A stretch of DNA of 64,000 nucleotides from Metallyticus violacea (taxonomy: Eukaryota; Arthropoda; Insecta; Mantodea; Metallyticidae): NCBI GenBank assembly GCA_030762175.1, contig CM060831.1, positions 81,001,001-81,065,000 on the forward strand. The letters run 5' to 3'. Within the stretch, counting starts at the first letter, position 1; each line of letters starts with the position of its first letter. Under the pieces are notes generated by a model, which was not told the origin of the DNA, did not search any database, and saw only the letters and a program-made list of their open reading frames with translations. Shown here piece after piece: positions 46,205 through 58,229 of the stretch. The position numbers and the translations under genes were made by a program.

Positions 46205-47448
46205 CGAGCTACTTTCAAGTTATAGCACCTCCGATTGTTTTTCTCACGAACTAATCACACGAAAACAATGAAACTTGTGTCACTTCTCCACGTAATCTCC
46301 CTGCAGCCGTACACATTTTTCACAACGTCGACGTCATGATCCCATGGCCGCTGCAAATGCTTCTGTAGGAGTCTGTTTTGACCACTGGAAAATCGCTGAT
46401 GCAAGGCTAGTGTTTTCATCATTGGAAACAGACAAAAGTCGCTAGGAGCCAGATCAGACGAGTAGGGAGCATGAGCAATTACTTCAAGGTTTTTTCATGA
46501 AGAAACTGCTGCGTCACGTTCGCCCGATGCACTGGAGCGTTGTCTTGGTGAAAGAACACACGTGCAGCCTTTTTCGACAATTTTCATGCGATGCTGGAAG
46601 GAGCTTCTTCTTCAAAGCATCTTCGTAGGATGCACCTGTCACCGTAGTGCCCTTTGGAACGCAATGAGTAAGAATTACTCCATCACTGTACCAGAACATG
46701 ACCATCATCATTTTTTCTGTACTGGCGCTTACCCGAAATTTTTTGTTGGCGATGAATTTGAGTGCTTCTATTGAGCAGACTGGCGCTTCGTTTCAGGATT
46801 GAAAAACGGCATCCATGTCTCATTCATTGTCACAGTCCATGAAAAGAACGTCCCATTCTTGTCGTCATCACGCAACACGCCACGCTCGCAACCTTGTGGT
46901 CGTCCGTCAGCATTCGTGTCACCCACCTGGAGGACACTTTTCGCATTTTCAGGTTTTTATGCAGATTGTGTGCACAGATCTCACGGAAATGCCAACTTTG
47001 GAGGCGATGTGTTCCACACTCCAAAACAACTTTCTCCACTCGCTCGATGAAGTCATCAGACCGGCTTGTGCGAGGTTGAGATTGTCTTGGTTTGTTGTCA
47101 CATGACGATCTGCCTTCCTTGAACTGTCGCATCCATGAACGCACGTTAGACACTATCACCACATGTCTCACACACCTGGCGATGAATTTCAGTCGGAGTC
47201 ACACCGCGCACGTGGAGAAAACAAATGATTACACACTGTGCTTGTAATGAAAACGTTGCCATTTTGAAGTATCAAAAACAGTCCTCACTCTCGCCGCTGC
47301 CTCTAGAATTCTGTGTGCCATCCAGTGCTGCCATCTCTGTCACGCATTGACAATGAGCTTGCGGATTTTAAAACAAACCGCATGTTTCTCTGTTTCCAGT
47401 TCTGAGAGAATAAAAAAATCGGAGGCGTTATATCTTGAATACCCCTCG
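46205..47448 (-). mobile_element. Mariner family D, single copy (1244 bp)
   Basis: The inverted repeats match over about 40 bp. Left, after CGAGCTACTTTCAAG, reads TTATAGCACCTCCGATTG. Right is the complement, AATCGGAGGCGTTATATCTT, ending GAATACCCCTCG. The flanking TA dinucleotides are mutated on both sides. Confidence 0.88.
46280..47262 (-). pseudogene. Mariner family D transposase pseudogene (DD34D)
   Basis: Start codon CAT is at 47260-47262 and the stop (LQGDYVEK*) at 46280-46282. Blocks in order are a second helix-turn-helix (HFREICAHNLHKNLKMRKVS), ETWMPFFNPETKRQSAQ with the first catalytic Asp changed to Asn (NETW), HQDNAPVH (46540), and LAPSDFCLF (46450). The last two are 34 residues apart. 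At least two frameshifts. Confidence 0.88.
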
Positions 47449-48378
47449 TTTTATACGATATTTCAATTTTCGCTTAGGCTAATGAGATGCCCAACTTTTT
47501 TCAACGTCTGCAAGAGCACGGTTAAAGAATACAAAGTTTTGTTAAAGTTATTAGTTATTTTCTTTATCTGAAAGTGTGGAGTAAACTGCTCACAAACATA
47601 ACAAGCCTATGTGAGCCATTCAGGTAGTTCATATTACGTTTCAATTGTTTCATAAAGCGTTAAACACACAACACAGCGCGAAACGAGCATCACAAACTCT
47701 GTGGACCGGCAAAACAAAAAGACATAAAAATCGCTACATTTGTTGTACAGATACGAAATAAATCAAAGAAGAAAATAATCTACAGTAAATTCTTGCTTGA
47801 AAAAGAAATGTATATAATGCTTCTCCAAGGAAGCCACTGAGATAGAATTTTTGCATGTTATCCGTTACTGTTTTTAGTTATCTTTAAATTCTTTACAGGC
47901 AAAGGATATGCCTCATTTTAAATAGTTATATAATTTGCATTCTCCTTGAAATTATGAGAAAAAGTTTGGTTATGGAGAATCACAGATGTACCCCAAATAC
48001 ATTAAAAGCAGTAACTTACTAAATGAAACTAAGGGCTCTGAGGTTTAAATTGTCACTTTTTCTACTGTATCTTTCTAGGATATAGCATCTGTCTAATCGC
48101 ACATAACCTGGATGGCAGCCCTTCAAGTACCCTCCCCACTCCTACCCGTTATGGGTGAATGACTGTGTTTTGATTGTAGAGTTAAAGTTAGCTTCTGTAG
48201 TTTCAAATTGTGTACTGAAAATGTTTTCCGAGATACAATTACATTCTCTTCCAGTGATTTTTAATTGTTTCCTTTTCATTACGCCCGTGTTTGTTGTTCT
48301 TCATGTTGGACAGCGCAGAAAATCTGCAAAACCCAATTACAGGGACATGATTGTGAAAGTTCACGATGATTGTGAAGT
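47449..48378. other. Unassigned AT-rich stretch
   Basis: Nothing recognisable was seen. Confidence 0.4.
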
Positions 48379-48575
48379 TTGAAATGAGAGAAACCGACTA
48401 TCTCAGTAACCAGTACAGCTGAAAGAACTGCTGCAGTTACAGTTGCGTGTTCTCGTACTGTCTTACGAGTATTAAAAGAGCAAAACAAATCTGAAACAAC
48501 TGCATGTAGTTTGCTAACTCCAGGTAAGAAACGCCGTAACACCGAAATAGATTCATTCACTGCCGCTGCTGTAAG
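48379..48575 (+). pseudogene. Possible DNA-binding (HTH) fragment of a DNA transposon
   Basis: The plus-strand frame reads TAERTAAVTVACSRTVLRVL, then KEQNKSETTACSLLTPGKKR, then RNTEIDSF. It resembles the N-terminal helix-turn-helix plus TPGKKR-type linker seen in some insect DDE transposases. There is a stop upstream and no catalytic domain. Tentative. Confidence 0.35.
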
Positions 48576-48631
48576 ACAAACAGATTTTCTACCTATTTGC
48601 TGGATGCAATAACTGCACTAACGGCTAAGTA

Positions 48632-49859
48632 CGAGGGTAGCTCCATAAGTTCCCGGTCTCGCCGATAAGAATTATCGTCTTCACAAAACCCTTATCTGTT
48701 AAGTAAATAATTGTAGCTGTGTTCAGTTGTTCAGATATAGTTGCATAAAGAAGGCTATGTGTAGAAGATTGTGACATGTTCAAAATGAAGTATCGACCCG
48801 TTATAATGCTCTTCACAAAAGAAGGACTTACGCCAAATGAAATTAAACAGCGATTGGACGGTGTATATGCGGAAGCATCCCCCTCACATTCTACTGTAAA
48901 AGAATGGACCAAACTTTTTCGAATGGGTCGAGAAAGCGTTGAAGACGAAGAGCGTGCAGGTCGGCCCTTGGAGGTGCTCACTCCTGAAAACATCGCTCTT
49001 GTGGAAGCAGAAATTATGGAAGACCGGCGACTCAAAGTTACAGAAATAGCAGCAAGGTTGGGTCTTTCTAAAACAACAGTCCTTCGAAATATTCATGAAC
49101 ATTTAAACATGAATAAGAGTAATGCAAGATGGGTGCCTAGACTTCTTTCTTCAGTCCAAAAGCAGAACGGGTCAACTGTTGTCAGGCATTGTTGGAGCTC
49201 GGCCGTGGCAACGAGAGAGAAGTTCTGCAAACCATTGCTACAGGAGATGAAACTATGGTACTCTACTGTGATCCCTCGTCCAAAAAAAATCAATGAAGTG
49301 ACGTAAACCTGGCGAAGCACCGCCTCTAAAGTTCAAGGTCACTCAGTGAACCAAGAAGATCATGGCCGCAATCTTTTGGGACTGTGAAGGAATACTCTTC
49401 ATTAACTTCAAGAGAAACACCACAGTAAATGGGGAGTACTATGCTGACCTAGTGCACAGACTACGTGCTTCCATCAAAGAGAAAAGGTGAGGAAAGCTGA
49501 GTGGTGGTGTGCGCCTTCTTCACGACAATGCGCCTGTATACACAGCTTTTCTTGTAAACGAAGCTGTGAAGAAATGTGATTTCAAGGAGATCGACCATCC
49601 ACTCTGCAGCCCAGATCTAGCTCCCAGTCACTATTTCCTGTTCTCAAAACTCAAGGATATTCGAGGAATGAAATTTAAGTGTGACGAAGAAGTGATGGAT
49701 GCAGTTTATGCCCATTTGCGGGGGGGGGGGATAAATGTTAATTCAAAGATGTGAGAGGTGTATTGCAATAAAGGGTAGCTACATTGAAAAGTGAAATATA
49801 GTTTTTATCTTTAGATACCTAGAAAATGATTATGCCGGAAACTTATGGACCTACCCTCG
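48632..49859 (+). mobile_element. Mariner family A, copy 5 (full length)
   Basis: TA at 48630-48631 precedes CGAGGGTAGCTCCATAAGTT. The right end is GGAAACTTATGGACCTACCC, then TCG. About 1228 bp, with both inverted repeats kept. Best pair of ends for the family. Confidence 0.94.
48776..49754 (+). pseudogene. Mariner family A transposase pseudogene, copy 5
   Basis: The ATG at 48776 opens the longest intact N-terminal half of the family (176 codons to 49306, with both helix-turn-helix regions). The catalytic half is in other frames. The first Asp (TGDET) and second Asp (HDNAPVY) are kept, but the third is changed to His (LAPSHYFLF). A stop interrupts KEKR*GK near 49490. A poly-G run lies at 49720-49730. 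Confidence 0.92.
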
Positions 49860-50618
49860 CATTCCTAATTTTGATTCAGCTTGCATTCTATAATGAAGTT
49901 TTCTTTGAATTAAAACTGAATTATCTCTTTTTGATTTTGACAAAATAATACTTTTTGCCACAAAAATTTGAAACACCGGTTGCGTATGGCCTTGAAAGTA
50001 GCAAGATATTATGTTTCCTAATCAAAGTTCTGAATAATGTCATCCTTTCTTAGGTGGAACATTTGCAATAGATGAGGAACACTATGAAATTCCTCTAGTT
50101 GTGTTACATTTTATTTTCATTGTTTTTCAATATGCCCGAAAGCGTTTTTTGAACATAAAAATTAATTCATAAAATGCATTTGCTTGATTTTTTATATTCT
50201 TTTTTGTTTATTATATTTCTCTGTTGTCAAACAATTTAATTTGCTGATCCTATTCAATACACTTTGAACATATATCAGTGCCATGGGAGCCAAAGCCAAT
50301 TTTAAAGCGCGTTTTGAAACTGTCAAAAAAAGATTTTCTTTTACTTTTAATTCAGTGTTTGCTTGTGAGTTATACATGCGTCACATTTTCGCAATTTTTA
50401 ACTTACTGATAAATACATTCCAGCATCAACTTTACTCTTACAATAATGAGATTCCCAGATCTTCGAATTGTTTTATGAAATGAATAACTGTATCCTTCCT
50501 TCGTGAATAAATGTGGGTCATTTTCTATTTTTATTGGCATTACAACAGACTTTGGGAAAGTTTGAGCCACCCTCTGTAATCTAGATTTTGTTGTACCTAA
50601 TACAAAAATGTCTTTCTA
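49860..50618. other. Unassigned AT-rich stretch
   Basis: Nothing recognisable was seen. Confidence 0.4.
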
Positions 50619-50627
50619 CACACAGGG

Positions 50628-50921
50628 TTTTTTTTTTTTTGAGTAGTGTTTAACGCCCGTTTTCACTACTGAGGCACCACAGGGGGTGGACACTGATGAT
50701 ACATGAGATGAAATGATAAATTGGGAAAGGATATTTTTTTTTTTAAGGAAGGAAGCGTTCCAGGCCTAAGTTTAGGTACCTCCCCGGCATTTGCCAGTTA
50801 TGAAGACTGAGGAAAAACCTGGAAAAAACCCCAGTCAGGGAGGACGGTCCTGGCGGGATTCGAACCGCAGACCTCCCGCTCACGAGTCCGTGCCTTAACG
50901 ACCTCGGCCACCCGTGGCGGT
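50628..50921 (-). repeat. tRNA-derived SINE, family S2 (copy f), with target duplication
   Basis: On the minus strand: a complete head CCACGGGTGGCCGAGGTCGT, B box GGTTCGAATCCCGCCAGGAC, full body, and a poly-A tail (poly-T from 50628). Flanked by 9-bp direct repeats CACACAGGG at 50619-50627 and 50922-50930. Best preserved S2 copy in the window. Confidence 0.95.
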
Positions 50922-50930
50922 CACACAGGG

Positions 50931-51379
50931 ATTTTGGTTATGTTTCGATTCACATAGTATATTATCGATTTCCTTCTCTGTTGCCGGAATAAGACCTAAC
51001 CATATGTCGAACTGGAATCAAAAAGAAACATTTGTTGTTTTATTTTCTCAGAATATCTGTAGAGACTGATCAAGAATTATAATAATATCAGCTTTCTTTA
51101 AGTCATACACTGGCAGGAACTTGCTGCTCATATGCTGAGCGTTGTAATCTTTTTTGTGAAGCACGGCACATTTCACCAAAATATACAAAACTTAATCTGA
51201 AAAAAGCTTAATTCATCTGACTTTTTTAATTCTTTTAAATGTAACGACATCATTATGATGTCTATTTTCCTCTCTAATTATAATAACTACACGTTTTAAA
51301 ACCTTAGCAATGCTGTATATGCACTGTCAATGTATTATTGCTTCACAGTGCCACAATATTCTTGATAGACGTTAATCAA
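50931..51379. other. Unassigned sequence
   Basis: Nothing recognisable was seen. Confidence 0.4.
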
Positions 51380-51745
51380 ATGGGCTTCCCGGGAAGGATG
51401 ATGACACAACCTCTCACCTCGAGCTTCCGTCAAACAGCACGCTTCTTCTCCACGTTGCGCATGCGCACACTTTAATTTTGCTTACGTACTCCTTTCCAAC
51501 TGTCATTTTCAATTCCCAACCGTCTCAGCGCTGCAATACCTTTCCCCACATATTGTAACTTTCCTACATGCCACAATATCACCTGTTTAAGAAGTAAGAT
51601 ATTACTTGCATTTCCTTTTAAGAAACAGAAGTGATATTTTATCGGATGGTACTTTTTGGTTCTTCCAGGGTATGTGAAAGTTTCATTTTTTATAGACTCC
51701 TAATAAATTGCGTCGTATTATAGAATACCTGAATTGTATTTTGTA
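51380..51745 (+). repeat. Dispersed repeat of unknown family, copy 1, with an NRF-1-type palindrome
   Basis: It shares ordered blocks with 54170-54560: CTCACCTC, CACGCTTCTTC, TTGCGCATGCGCA (palindrome at 51456-51467), TTGCTTACGTACTCCTT, CCAACCGTCTCAGCGCT, CACAATATCACCTG. No protein similarity or SINE head was seen. Confidence 0.75.
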
Positions 51746-52470
51746 AATAAAATTAAATTATTTATATGTATATTAACTAGGTGTCTGTCCTTATAGCTCT
51801 TCGTATTAATTAATATGAAATGTCTGTTTACGCAACATATGTTGTAGTGGAATTTTATATAATAGCACCCAAAATGATATAATTGTGGATAGTGTATATT
51901 TTATTTCATTCTCCAGGAATTTATTTGCGGGTTATTTGAGTGATATGAAGTATTCAGGAATCTTTCCTCAAATCACCTTCGAATTTCATGGACTGAACTT
52001 TTAAACATGGCGTATATAATAATTAAAGGTTCCATTTGAAAATATAGCCGTACCAAAACGTCTAAATGCCTACGAATAGCAGTTCCGAATTTTCAGACGA
52101 TCCTTCATATATTTTATTTACATTATCAAATTATTTATGCATTTATTGTTCTCCACAGCTACCAAGTCACAAATGTTACCATTTGCCGTTTCTCCTTTGA
52201 AACAGATTGCTTGAATCACGGTTCATCTCCCACTTCCTGAAGTTGTTTACCCTCTGAAGAAGACGAACGCTAGATACACACAACGGCAGAAATGGTGGAT
52301 CGTGTAAACAGCTGAGAAGCCGGTGGCATTATTAAGTTGTAGATGGGGGTATGAATGTGTGCACCGGTGAAAACTAATTCTCTTCTACTGTACGCTTCGT
52401 TTAACTCACGACAAGCAAACATATTAAACATGCTGCGCTATATATTGAGCATGTGTACACCAAGACAAAA
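51746..52470. other. Unassigned AT-rich stretch
   Basis: Nothing recognisable was seen. Confidence 0.4.
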
Positions 52471-52472
52471 TA

Positions 52473-53340
52473 CAGAGAGTGCCAAAAAATGTATACAAAC
52501 TTCAAACAAAGAAAAACCTGTGTTGACATAACAAAACTGAATTCACACAAACAGAAAATGACGAGCACTAATCATCTTACACTTTTACAGTTACAACAGT
52601 TGTTCAAAATGCCCACCTTCGGCGTCGATACACATCTGAGTACGTTGAACTACTGATTGAGAAACGTTTGCGAAAGTGTCCTCAGCGATTGCAGCACATG
52701 CCGTTTCAATTTCTTCCCGAAGTGCTGTCAGTGTAACTGGTTTTCTACGGTATACAACATCCTTAAGAGTTCCCCATAGGCAGAAGTACAACGCAGTTAG
52801 ATCCGGAGAACGCGGTGGAAACTCAATCGGACCTCTTCGTCCTATCCAGTGCCTTGGATCCAGTGCGTGAGGCTTGTTGCTGTGTGAGGTCTCCCAGATC
52901 TGCCCTTGTAAACATCGCATACGGTACCCCATGAGTCTCAAATTTGTCTCGAATACGTGCAATGGTTACTCGCGTTGGCGGTTCTGTTCTGTACACACGT
53001 CTCCATTGCCTTTGAACTTCAACAACATTCTCCGTTTTCCAATACCACTTCAAAATTGCTTTTCGCTGTTCAAACGATAATCTTGACTCCATTTTGTTGT
53101 AGCAACGCTATCATAACGTAATGTGAGTCACATCTGTTTACAGAATATCATACGATAATCTTGGCTTCATTTGTTCATTGTTGATGTACCTGTTACGTAG
53201 CAATGATATCATAATGTATGTGAGTCACATATGTTTACAGAACATCATACTACACGTTGCTGTTGTTTTTCGGTCTAACTTTGAAATATATTAAATAGAT
53301 ATCTACTGTGAAAGTGTGCATACATTTTTGGCACCCGCGG
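52473..53340 (-). mobile_element. Rosa-like copy B7, internally deleted, with a duplicated subterminal unit
   Basis: TA flanks lie at 52471-52472 and 53341-53342. The ends are CAGAGAGTGCCAAAAAATGT and ACATTTTTGGCACCCGCGG. The interior has the same N-terminus to third-Asp deletion as B1. The segment 53095-53250 holds two copies of the unit that forms the satellite at 11252. Confidence 0.92.
52591..53092 (-). pseudogene. Rosa-like transposase remnant (B7)
   Basis: The start (ATG at 53092) opens MESRLSFEQRKAILKWYWKT and continues for 89 codons. The other frame ends with HWIGRRGPIEFPPRSPD, LTALYFCLW and the C-terminus HFEQLL. The third Asp (PLD) reads ALY. The first two catalytic positions are deleted. 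Confidence 0.88.
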
Positions 53341-53448
53341 TATATATACATTCCTGATTTCGCCTGCAAAGCAACGAATGCTTCTCGCAAGCCACGAGTG
53401 CTGTTAGAGTGATTTAAACATTCTGCACGGCTTAAATCAGATGTCCCC

Positions 53449-53452
<4 letters not shown>

Positions 53453-53494
<42 letters not shown>
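53453..53494. repeat. (AT)n microsatellite
   Basis: About 20 AT repeats, 110 bp beyond the end of rosa-like copy B7. Confidence 0.95.
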
Positions 53495-53500
<6 letters not shown>

Positions 53501-54169
53501 TACCTGTAAGAGAAAAAAGTAGTTCATATGCAGGAAATGGCAATAATAATAACTAAAATTAGAAGTTCAGAAACAAGTATATCATAAATAGTTACACATA
53601 TAGCACAAATATTTCAAACAACACGATTCCACTGCTTTAGAAGAAAACACTGTTCGAAACATTGGTGCTATTTGTTTTATTTAATAACCTCTAGTTCATA
53701 TTATTTTAGTTGTACATTACACATATAGTCAATTATATACCTACAGGCATATATGTTACGGATAATAGAGTAAATTGGCAAATAACGTCATTTCCCGGAC
53801 ATTATCATCACTAAACATAACGAAATAAGAAACTTTTTTTTTTACCTGTGCAAATAATATTGATATTGATTAGCTATCAAAATTTAAACTTGCGCCGGTG
53901 ATTTGTGTCAATGCTGAATTCATAGTAGGGCAGTTTTTTTTTTTTAATATCAGCGAATAATGTACACGTCATATATTTATTACCTGGTCACCGTTAATAA
54001 TATAATAGGGGCCATGCCGCAACACATGAACTCAACCTCTTCTTACTCTAAACGGGATCAAATTAGGAAATATCAGTTTTAGGTATTCATTGAAAACACA
54101 AAAATGGTTTAGACAATAATAAAGTCGTCTGTATAATGAACATTGACACTTACATTCATGATGGACGTT
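53495..54169. other. Unassigned AT-rich stretch
   Basis: Nothing recognisable was seen. Confidence 0.4.
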
Positions 54170-54560
54170 TTCAAGAGGACTTTCTGAGAGGGATGAAGGA
54201 AAAATCTCTCACCTCAACACTCGTTTCTTATCTCAGACCATTAACCACGCACGCTTCTTCATGTTGCGCATGCGCAAACTCTAATGTTGCTTACGTACTC
54301 CTTCCCCACTCTCATTTCAACTCCCCAACCGTCTCAGCGCTACAATACCTTTCCTTTAACCTCCCATATGTCACAATATCACCTGCTTAAGAAGTATGAT
54401 ATTACTTGCTGCATATCCTTTTGAGAAACAGAAGCAATACCGGATGGTACCTTTTGATTCTTCCAGATGATGTGATATTTTATATTTTAAACTCCCTTAG
54501 GCTTTGGTGTAAATAACTGCTCCTTATTACAGGATCCCTGCATTGTATTTCCTTAGTATC
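54170..54560 (+). repeat. Dispersed repeat of unknown family, copy 2, with an NRF-1-type palindrome
   Basis: Same order of blocks as 51380-51745, including TTGCGCATGCGCA (palindrome TGCGCATGCGCA at 54265-54276), TTGCTTACGTACTCCTT, ATCACCTGCTTAAGAAGTA and CGGATGGTACCTTTTG. Same orientation, 2.8 kb away. Confidence 0.75.
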
Positions 54561-54857
54561 TGTACGACTAGATGGATTGTGTATTGTATTCCATGTAGAT
54601 GAAAACGTAAAATCTACCGAACTTTGGTATTACCTAAAGCTGCGAAATAGAGTGAAGTTACATATTCGGAAAAAAGGAAAATTAAAATAATTACAGAGGC
54701 CAGGTGGAAATCAAACCTACGACTCTAATCCTTAGACACTGCCAAGATAGCTGCTTATTTCTGACAGCTTATAACACAACTCCAGGTTACTGGGCATAAA
54801 ACGGTCGCATGTCAATAAGGTTTGGCCATATTCAGGCTTCAAAAGTCGGATCATATA

Positions 54858-55598
54858 CGAGGGTACCAAAATATGTATACACTCTTTCACAGTAGATATC
54901 TGTTTAATATATTTCAAAGTTGGACCGAAAAACAACAGTAATGTGAAGTATGATGTTCTGTAAATAGATGTGACTCACATTACGTTATGATAGCGTTGCT
55001 ACTACAAAATGGAGCCAAGATTATCGTTTGAACAACGGAAAGCAATTTTGAAGTGGTGTTGGAAAACCGAGAATGTTGTTGAAGTTCAAAGGCAATGGAG
55101 ACGTGTGTACAGAACAGAACCGCCAATGCGAGTAACAGTTGCATCCATTCGAGAAAAATTTTACTCATGATACCGTATGCGATGTTCACAAGGGCAGACC
55201 TGAGAAACCTCACACAGCAACAGGCCTCACGCACTGGATAGGACGAAGAGACCCGGTTAAGTTTCCACCGCGTTCTCCGGATCTAACTCCGTTGGACTTC
55301 TACCTATGGGGAACTCTTAAGGATGTTGTATACCGTAGAAAACCAGTTACATTGACAACACTTCGGGAAGAAATTGAAACGGCATGTGCTGCAATCGCTG
55401 AGGACACTTCCGCAAACGTTGCTCAATCAGTAGTACAACGTACTCAGAAGTGTAGGTAGGCATTTTGAGCAACTGTTGTAACTGTAAAAGTCTAAGATGA
55501 TTAGTGCTCATCATCTTCTGTTGTGTGAATTAAGTTTTGTCATGTTAACACAGTTTTTTCTTTGCTTGAAATGTGTAATATTTTTTTGGCACCCTCTT
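54858..55598 (+). mobile_element. Rosa-like copy B8, internally deleted
   Basis: TA at 54856-54857 precedes CGAGGGTACCAAAATATGTA. The right end is TTTTTTTGGCACCCTCTT, with TA at 55599-55600. About 741 bp. It has the same deletion as B1 and B7 but without the extra junction repeat. Confidence 0.9.
55009..55459 (+). pseudogene. Rosa-like transposase remnant (B8)
   Basis: ATG at 55009 (MEPRLSFEQRKAILKW). A frameshift near 55165 leads to the frame with VCDVHKGRPEKPHTATGLTH, then WIGRRDPVKFPPRSPDLTPL, DFYLWGTLKDVVYRRK, and the C-terminus. The third catalytic Asp is kept; the first two are deleted. Confidence 0.88.
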
Positions 55599-56347
55599 TA
55601 TATTCACTCCCTCCTTCTCTCCCTCATGTTGCATGTTTAATCTGTTACGCATTACATTACGTAACTTTCGAAATAAAATATTTAACCCTTCGCTTGTCTC
55701 CTGCCTTTGAAGAATAATAGTTGTTAGAAATTAACCAAAATTATGTGGATATTTAAGTGTTGCTTTAGTTCTTGTTGTTTTAGTTACTTTTTCAAAATGT
55801 TTTAATTTTAATATATATATATTTGCACCTAAAGTAAGTAGGTTAATTATACTAGACGACAGCCAAAATGTTACGGTACAAAATAAGTGATTTATGATTA
55901 ATTTTATAGCACTAATTACAAATATGACAATAAAAATGGACGCAGGGCTCTAGTTTTCTATGTACAGCAAATGTCCAGGATTACACGTTTTAGAAAGAGC
56001 ATTAGCGGTTACTTGGTTAAGGTCACAGTACCCCCTTGCTACAGGAAATGTGGAGACAGATTTATGACCTGAGGAGTTGTGTTTGCTTGTAAATTATTGC
56101 TCATTTAACTAGATACAAGACGTTTGAGACAGGTGTTCGTTTTCTTTTGAACTAAATTCATAAAAAATGTTTAGCGCTGTTCATTTTGCCAGAAGACTCA
56201 TTTTTAATTCTGCATAGTAATAGAAATTAATATGCCGCTAAGTGTAGAAATAGTGCTTTAATAATGTTTGTTATATTTGTGAGAAAGTGACGTTTGCAGC
56301 ACAAAAGCGAAATATAACTTCATTAATTAAGTTAGAATACAGATCAC
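55599..56347. other. Unassigned AT-rich stretch
   Basis: Nothing recognisable was seen. Confidence 0.4.
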
Positions 56348-56612
56348 ACCGCCACAGGTGGCCGAGGCCGTTAAGGCGCGGACTCGTTAGCGGGAGGTCT
56401 AAGGTTTGATTCCCACAAAGACCGTCCTCCCTGAGGATTTTTTCCTCAGTCATAAATGGCAAATGCCGGGAAGTACCCTAAATGTATTACTGGAGTCTTT
56501 CCTTACCTAAAAATATCCTTTCCCAATATATTATTTCATCTCATGCATCATCAGTGCCCACTGCCTGTGGTGCCTCAGTAAAAAAGGCCGTTAAACACTA
56601 TAAAAAATCACA
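56348..56612 (+). repeat. tRNA-derived SINE, family S2 (copy g)
   Basis: Head GGTGGCCGAGGCCGTTAAGG, diverged B box AGGTTTGATTCCC, body, and terminal GGCCGTTAAACAC. The flanks share ATCACA, a possible short target duplication. Confidence 0.88.
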
Positions 56613-57129
56613 AAATTGCTGTCCGGCGCAGACGAATTATCCCAATTTGACGTAATGTGACGTCACATATCGTATGGTTGTGACTAACGAGATAGACTAG
56701 CTCCGGCACGAAGCTATCAGCTGTTGTTGCAAGCCAGAACTACTGTCAATTGCCATACACAACGTGTTTTATTTCCAAATATAAATACTGTCGCTTGTGT
56801 TTACTGAAAAAGTGTTTCCATATTATATAATTGATATTCAGTTTTCTTTGTTTGTTTCATTATATTAGTATTGACAAGTATATGCATCGTCTGCGCTTTG
56901 CGAAATTTCGTAACGATTTTACATCAGTGTGGCATTATTTACTTGCTTGGTTTTCATATATAAAATAGGTGATACTTTTATATAAGCGTGTGAAATTACA
57001 TAGTTTCATTAGTGAAGTGATTTTTCTCTTCTGTGTTCTAAGAATTCATAACCTGTTTTTGTCATCAGTACTATGGACGCAGAAAGGTAATGTCACGTTT
57101 ATTATTTCTCTTTTATGGAAATTTGAAAA
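56613..57129. other. Unassigned sequence upstream of the P-like relic
   Basis: It contains the palindrome TGACGTCA (56658-56665) within GTGACGTCACATA. It may include the left end of the P-like transposon, but no 31-bp-type inverted repeat was identified. Confidence 0.35.
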
Positions 57130-57480
57130 TGCCTCGACATTGCAGTGTATTTGGATTTAAATCAAATTATGAAATAGAAACTGAAAGAATCTCAACCTTT
57201 TCACTGCCAAAAGATGAAAAAGTTCGTAAGACTTGGTTAAAAAACATCGCAACGGATTTTCCAAAATTAAAAAGTTCCACTGTCTGCATAAAACATTTTG
57301 ATAGATCGTGTATCATGAAAATATACACAGAATTACAACTTTAAAATACCTAAGCTTACAAAAAATGCTGTGCCAACTATATTTCCTTATACATCTACTT
57401 GTTTTTCGAAAACTATTCAAGTTAAACGTTTTGCTGATGTAGGAGACGAACATAGAACCCAGGCTATTCGATAAAGTACA
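57130..57480 (+). pseudogene. THAP domain of a P-element-like transposase
   Basis: ATG at 57130 (MPRHCSVFGF) begins the THAP zinc finger, a C2CH motif that binds DNA. The C-terminal half shows STVCIKHF, with the C-x2-H pair. The second metal-binding Cys is replaced by Phe (VFGF instead of VFGC). After RSCIMKI the frame shifts, and NYNFKIPKLTKNAVPTIF continues in another frame, a typical THAP-to-linker sequence. Probably inactive. A host THAP gene is possible, but the downstream P-type blocks favour a transposon. Confidence 0.8.
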
Positions 57481-57860
57481 GAATCCAATAAACAATACAT
57501 TGAACGCTATGCAATAAATAATACATATGAAATTATTTCATTTCTCAAATCAAACGAAATACATTCCAATAAATAGACAGTAATTAAAGAGTAGAGCAAG
57601 ATTTGTATTTGTCTGCTGGGTATCATTGATGGGACATCTTGTGTAACAGTGAATGATAACTTGTCTGTTTAAAACTTTAAATAAAGCCAAACAATTATAA
57701 TCTTTAAATGTGTTGGACAATATAATGACACAATTTGAAAATAGTGAAACGTTCCCCAGAGTTACAGATAAGGTAAACTCTGCTGTACAACTATTAATTG
57801 TCATTAGAAAGCAGCTCCTATTTGGAAAACAGAATTACTTTAGTTCCTGGTGCATTCATT
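57481..57860 (+). pseudogene. Linker region of the P-like relic (tentative)
   Basis: Broken plus-strand frames give NTYEIISFLKSNEIHSNK and TDKVNSAVQLLIVI, plausible as continuation of a P-like protein. The homology is weak by eye. Confidence 0.35.
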
Positions 57861-58229
57861 GAATTCGCAAAGCAGTCGCAGAGATCTACAAACATAAAAC
57901 TTATCATATACAATTACCACACAATCTACACTTACAAAAAATTGTCTACATCTACATAAATAATTACAATAAAAATGAAAAAGAACACCTAGAACAATTC
58001 AACTATACAACAAAACAAACAAGTCACTTAATCATACAAATTTTACTATATGAATTGAATTTATTTCTCTAACATCAACATACAATTTTAAATATTACAA
58101 TAAGATCTATGTCTTCGTCAATTCCATAATACTAACTGGTAATATAAAATTAATACATATCATTCTGACTCTATTACAAAATTTTTACGTGAAAAGAGTT
58201 AATTGAGACTTAAGGAATAAAAATAGTAT

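Noticed and set aside
54684..54747. Minus-strand tRNA-like B box (GGTTTGATTTCC)
   Set aside because: No convincing A box or acceptor stem. At best a diverged SINE head.
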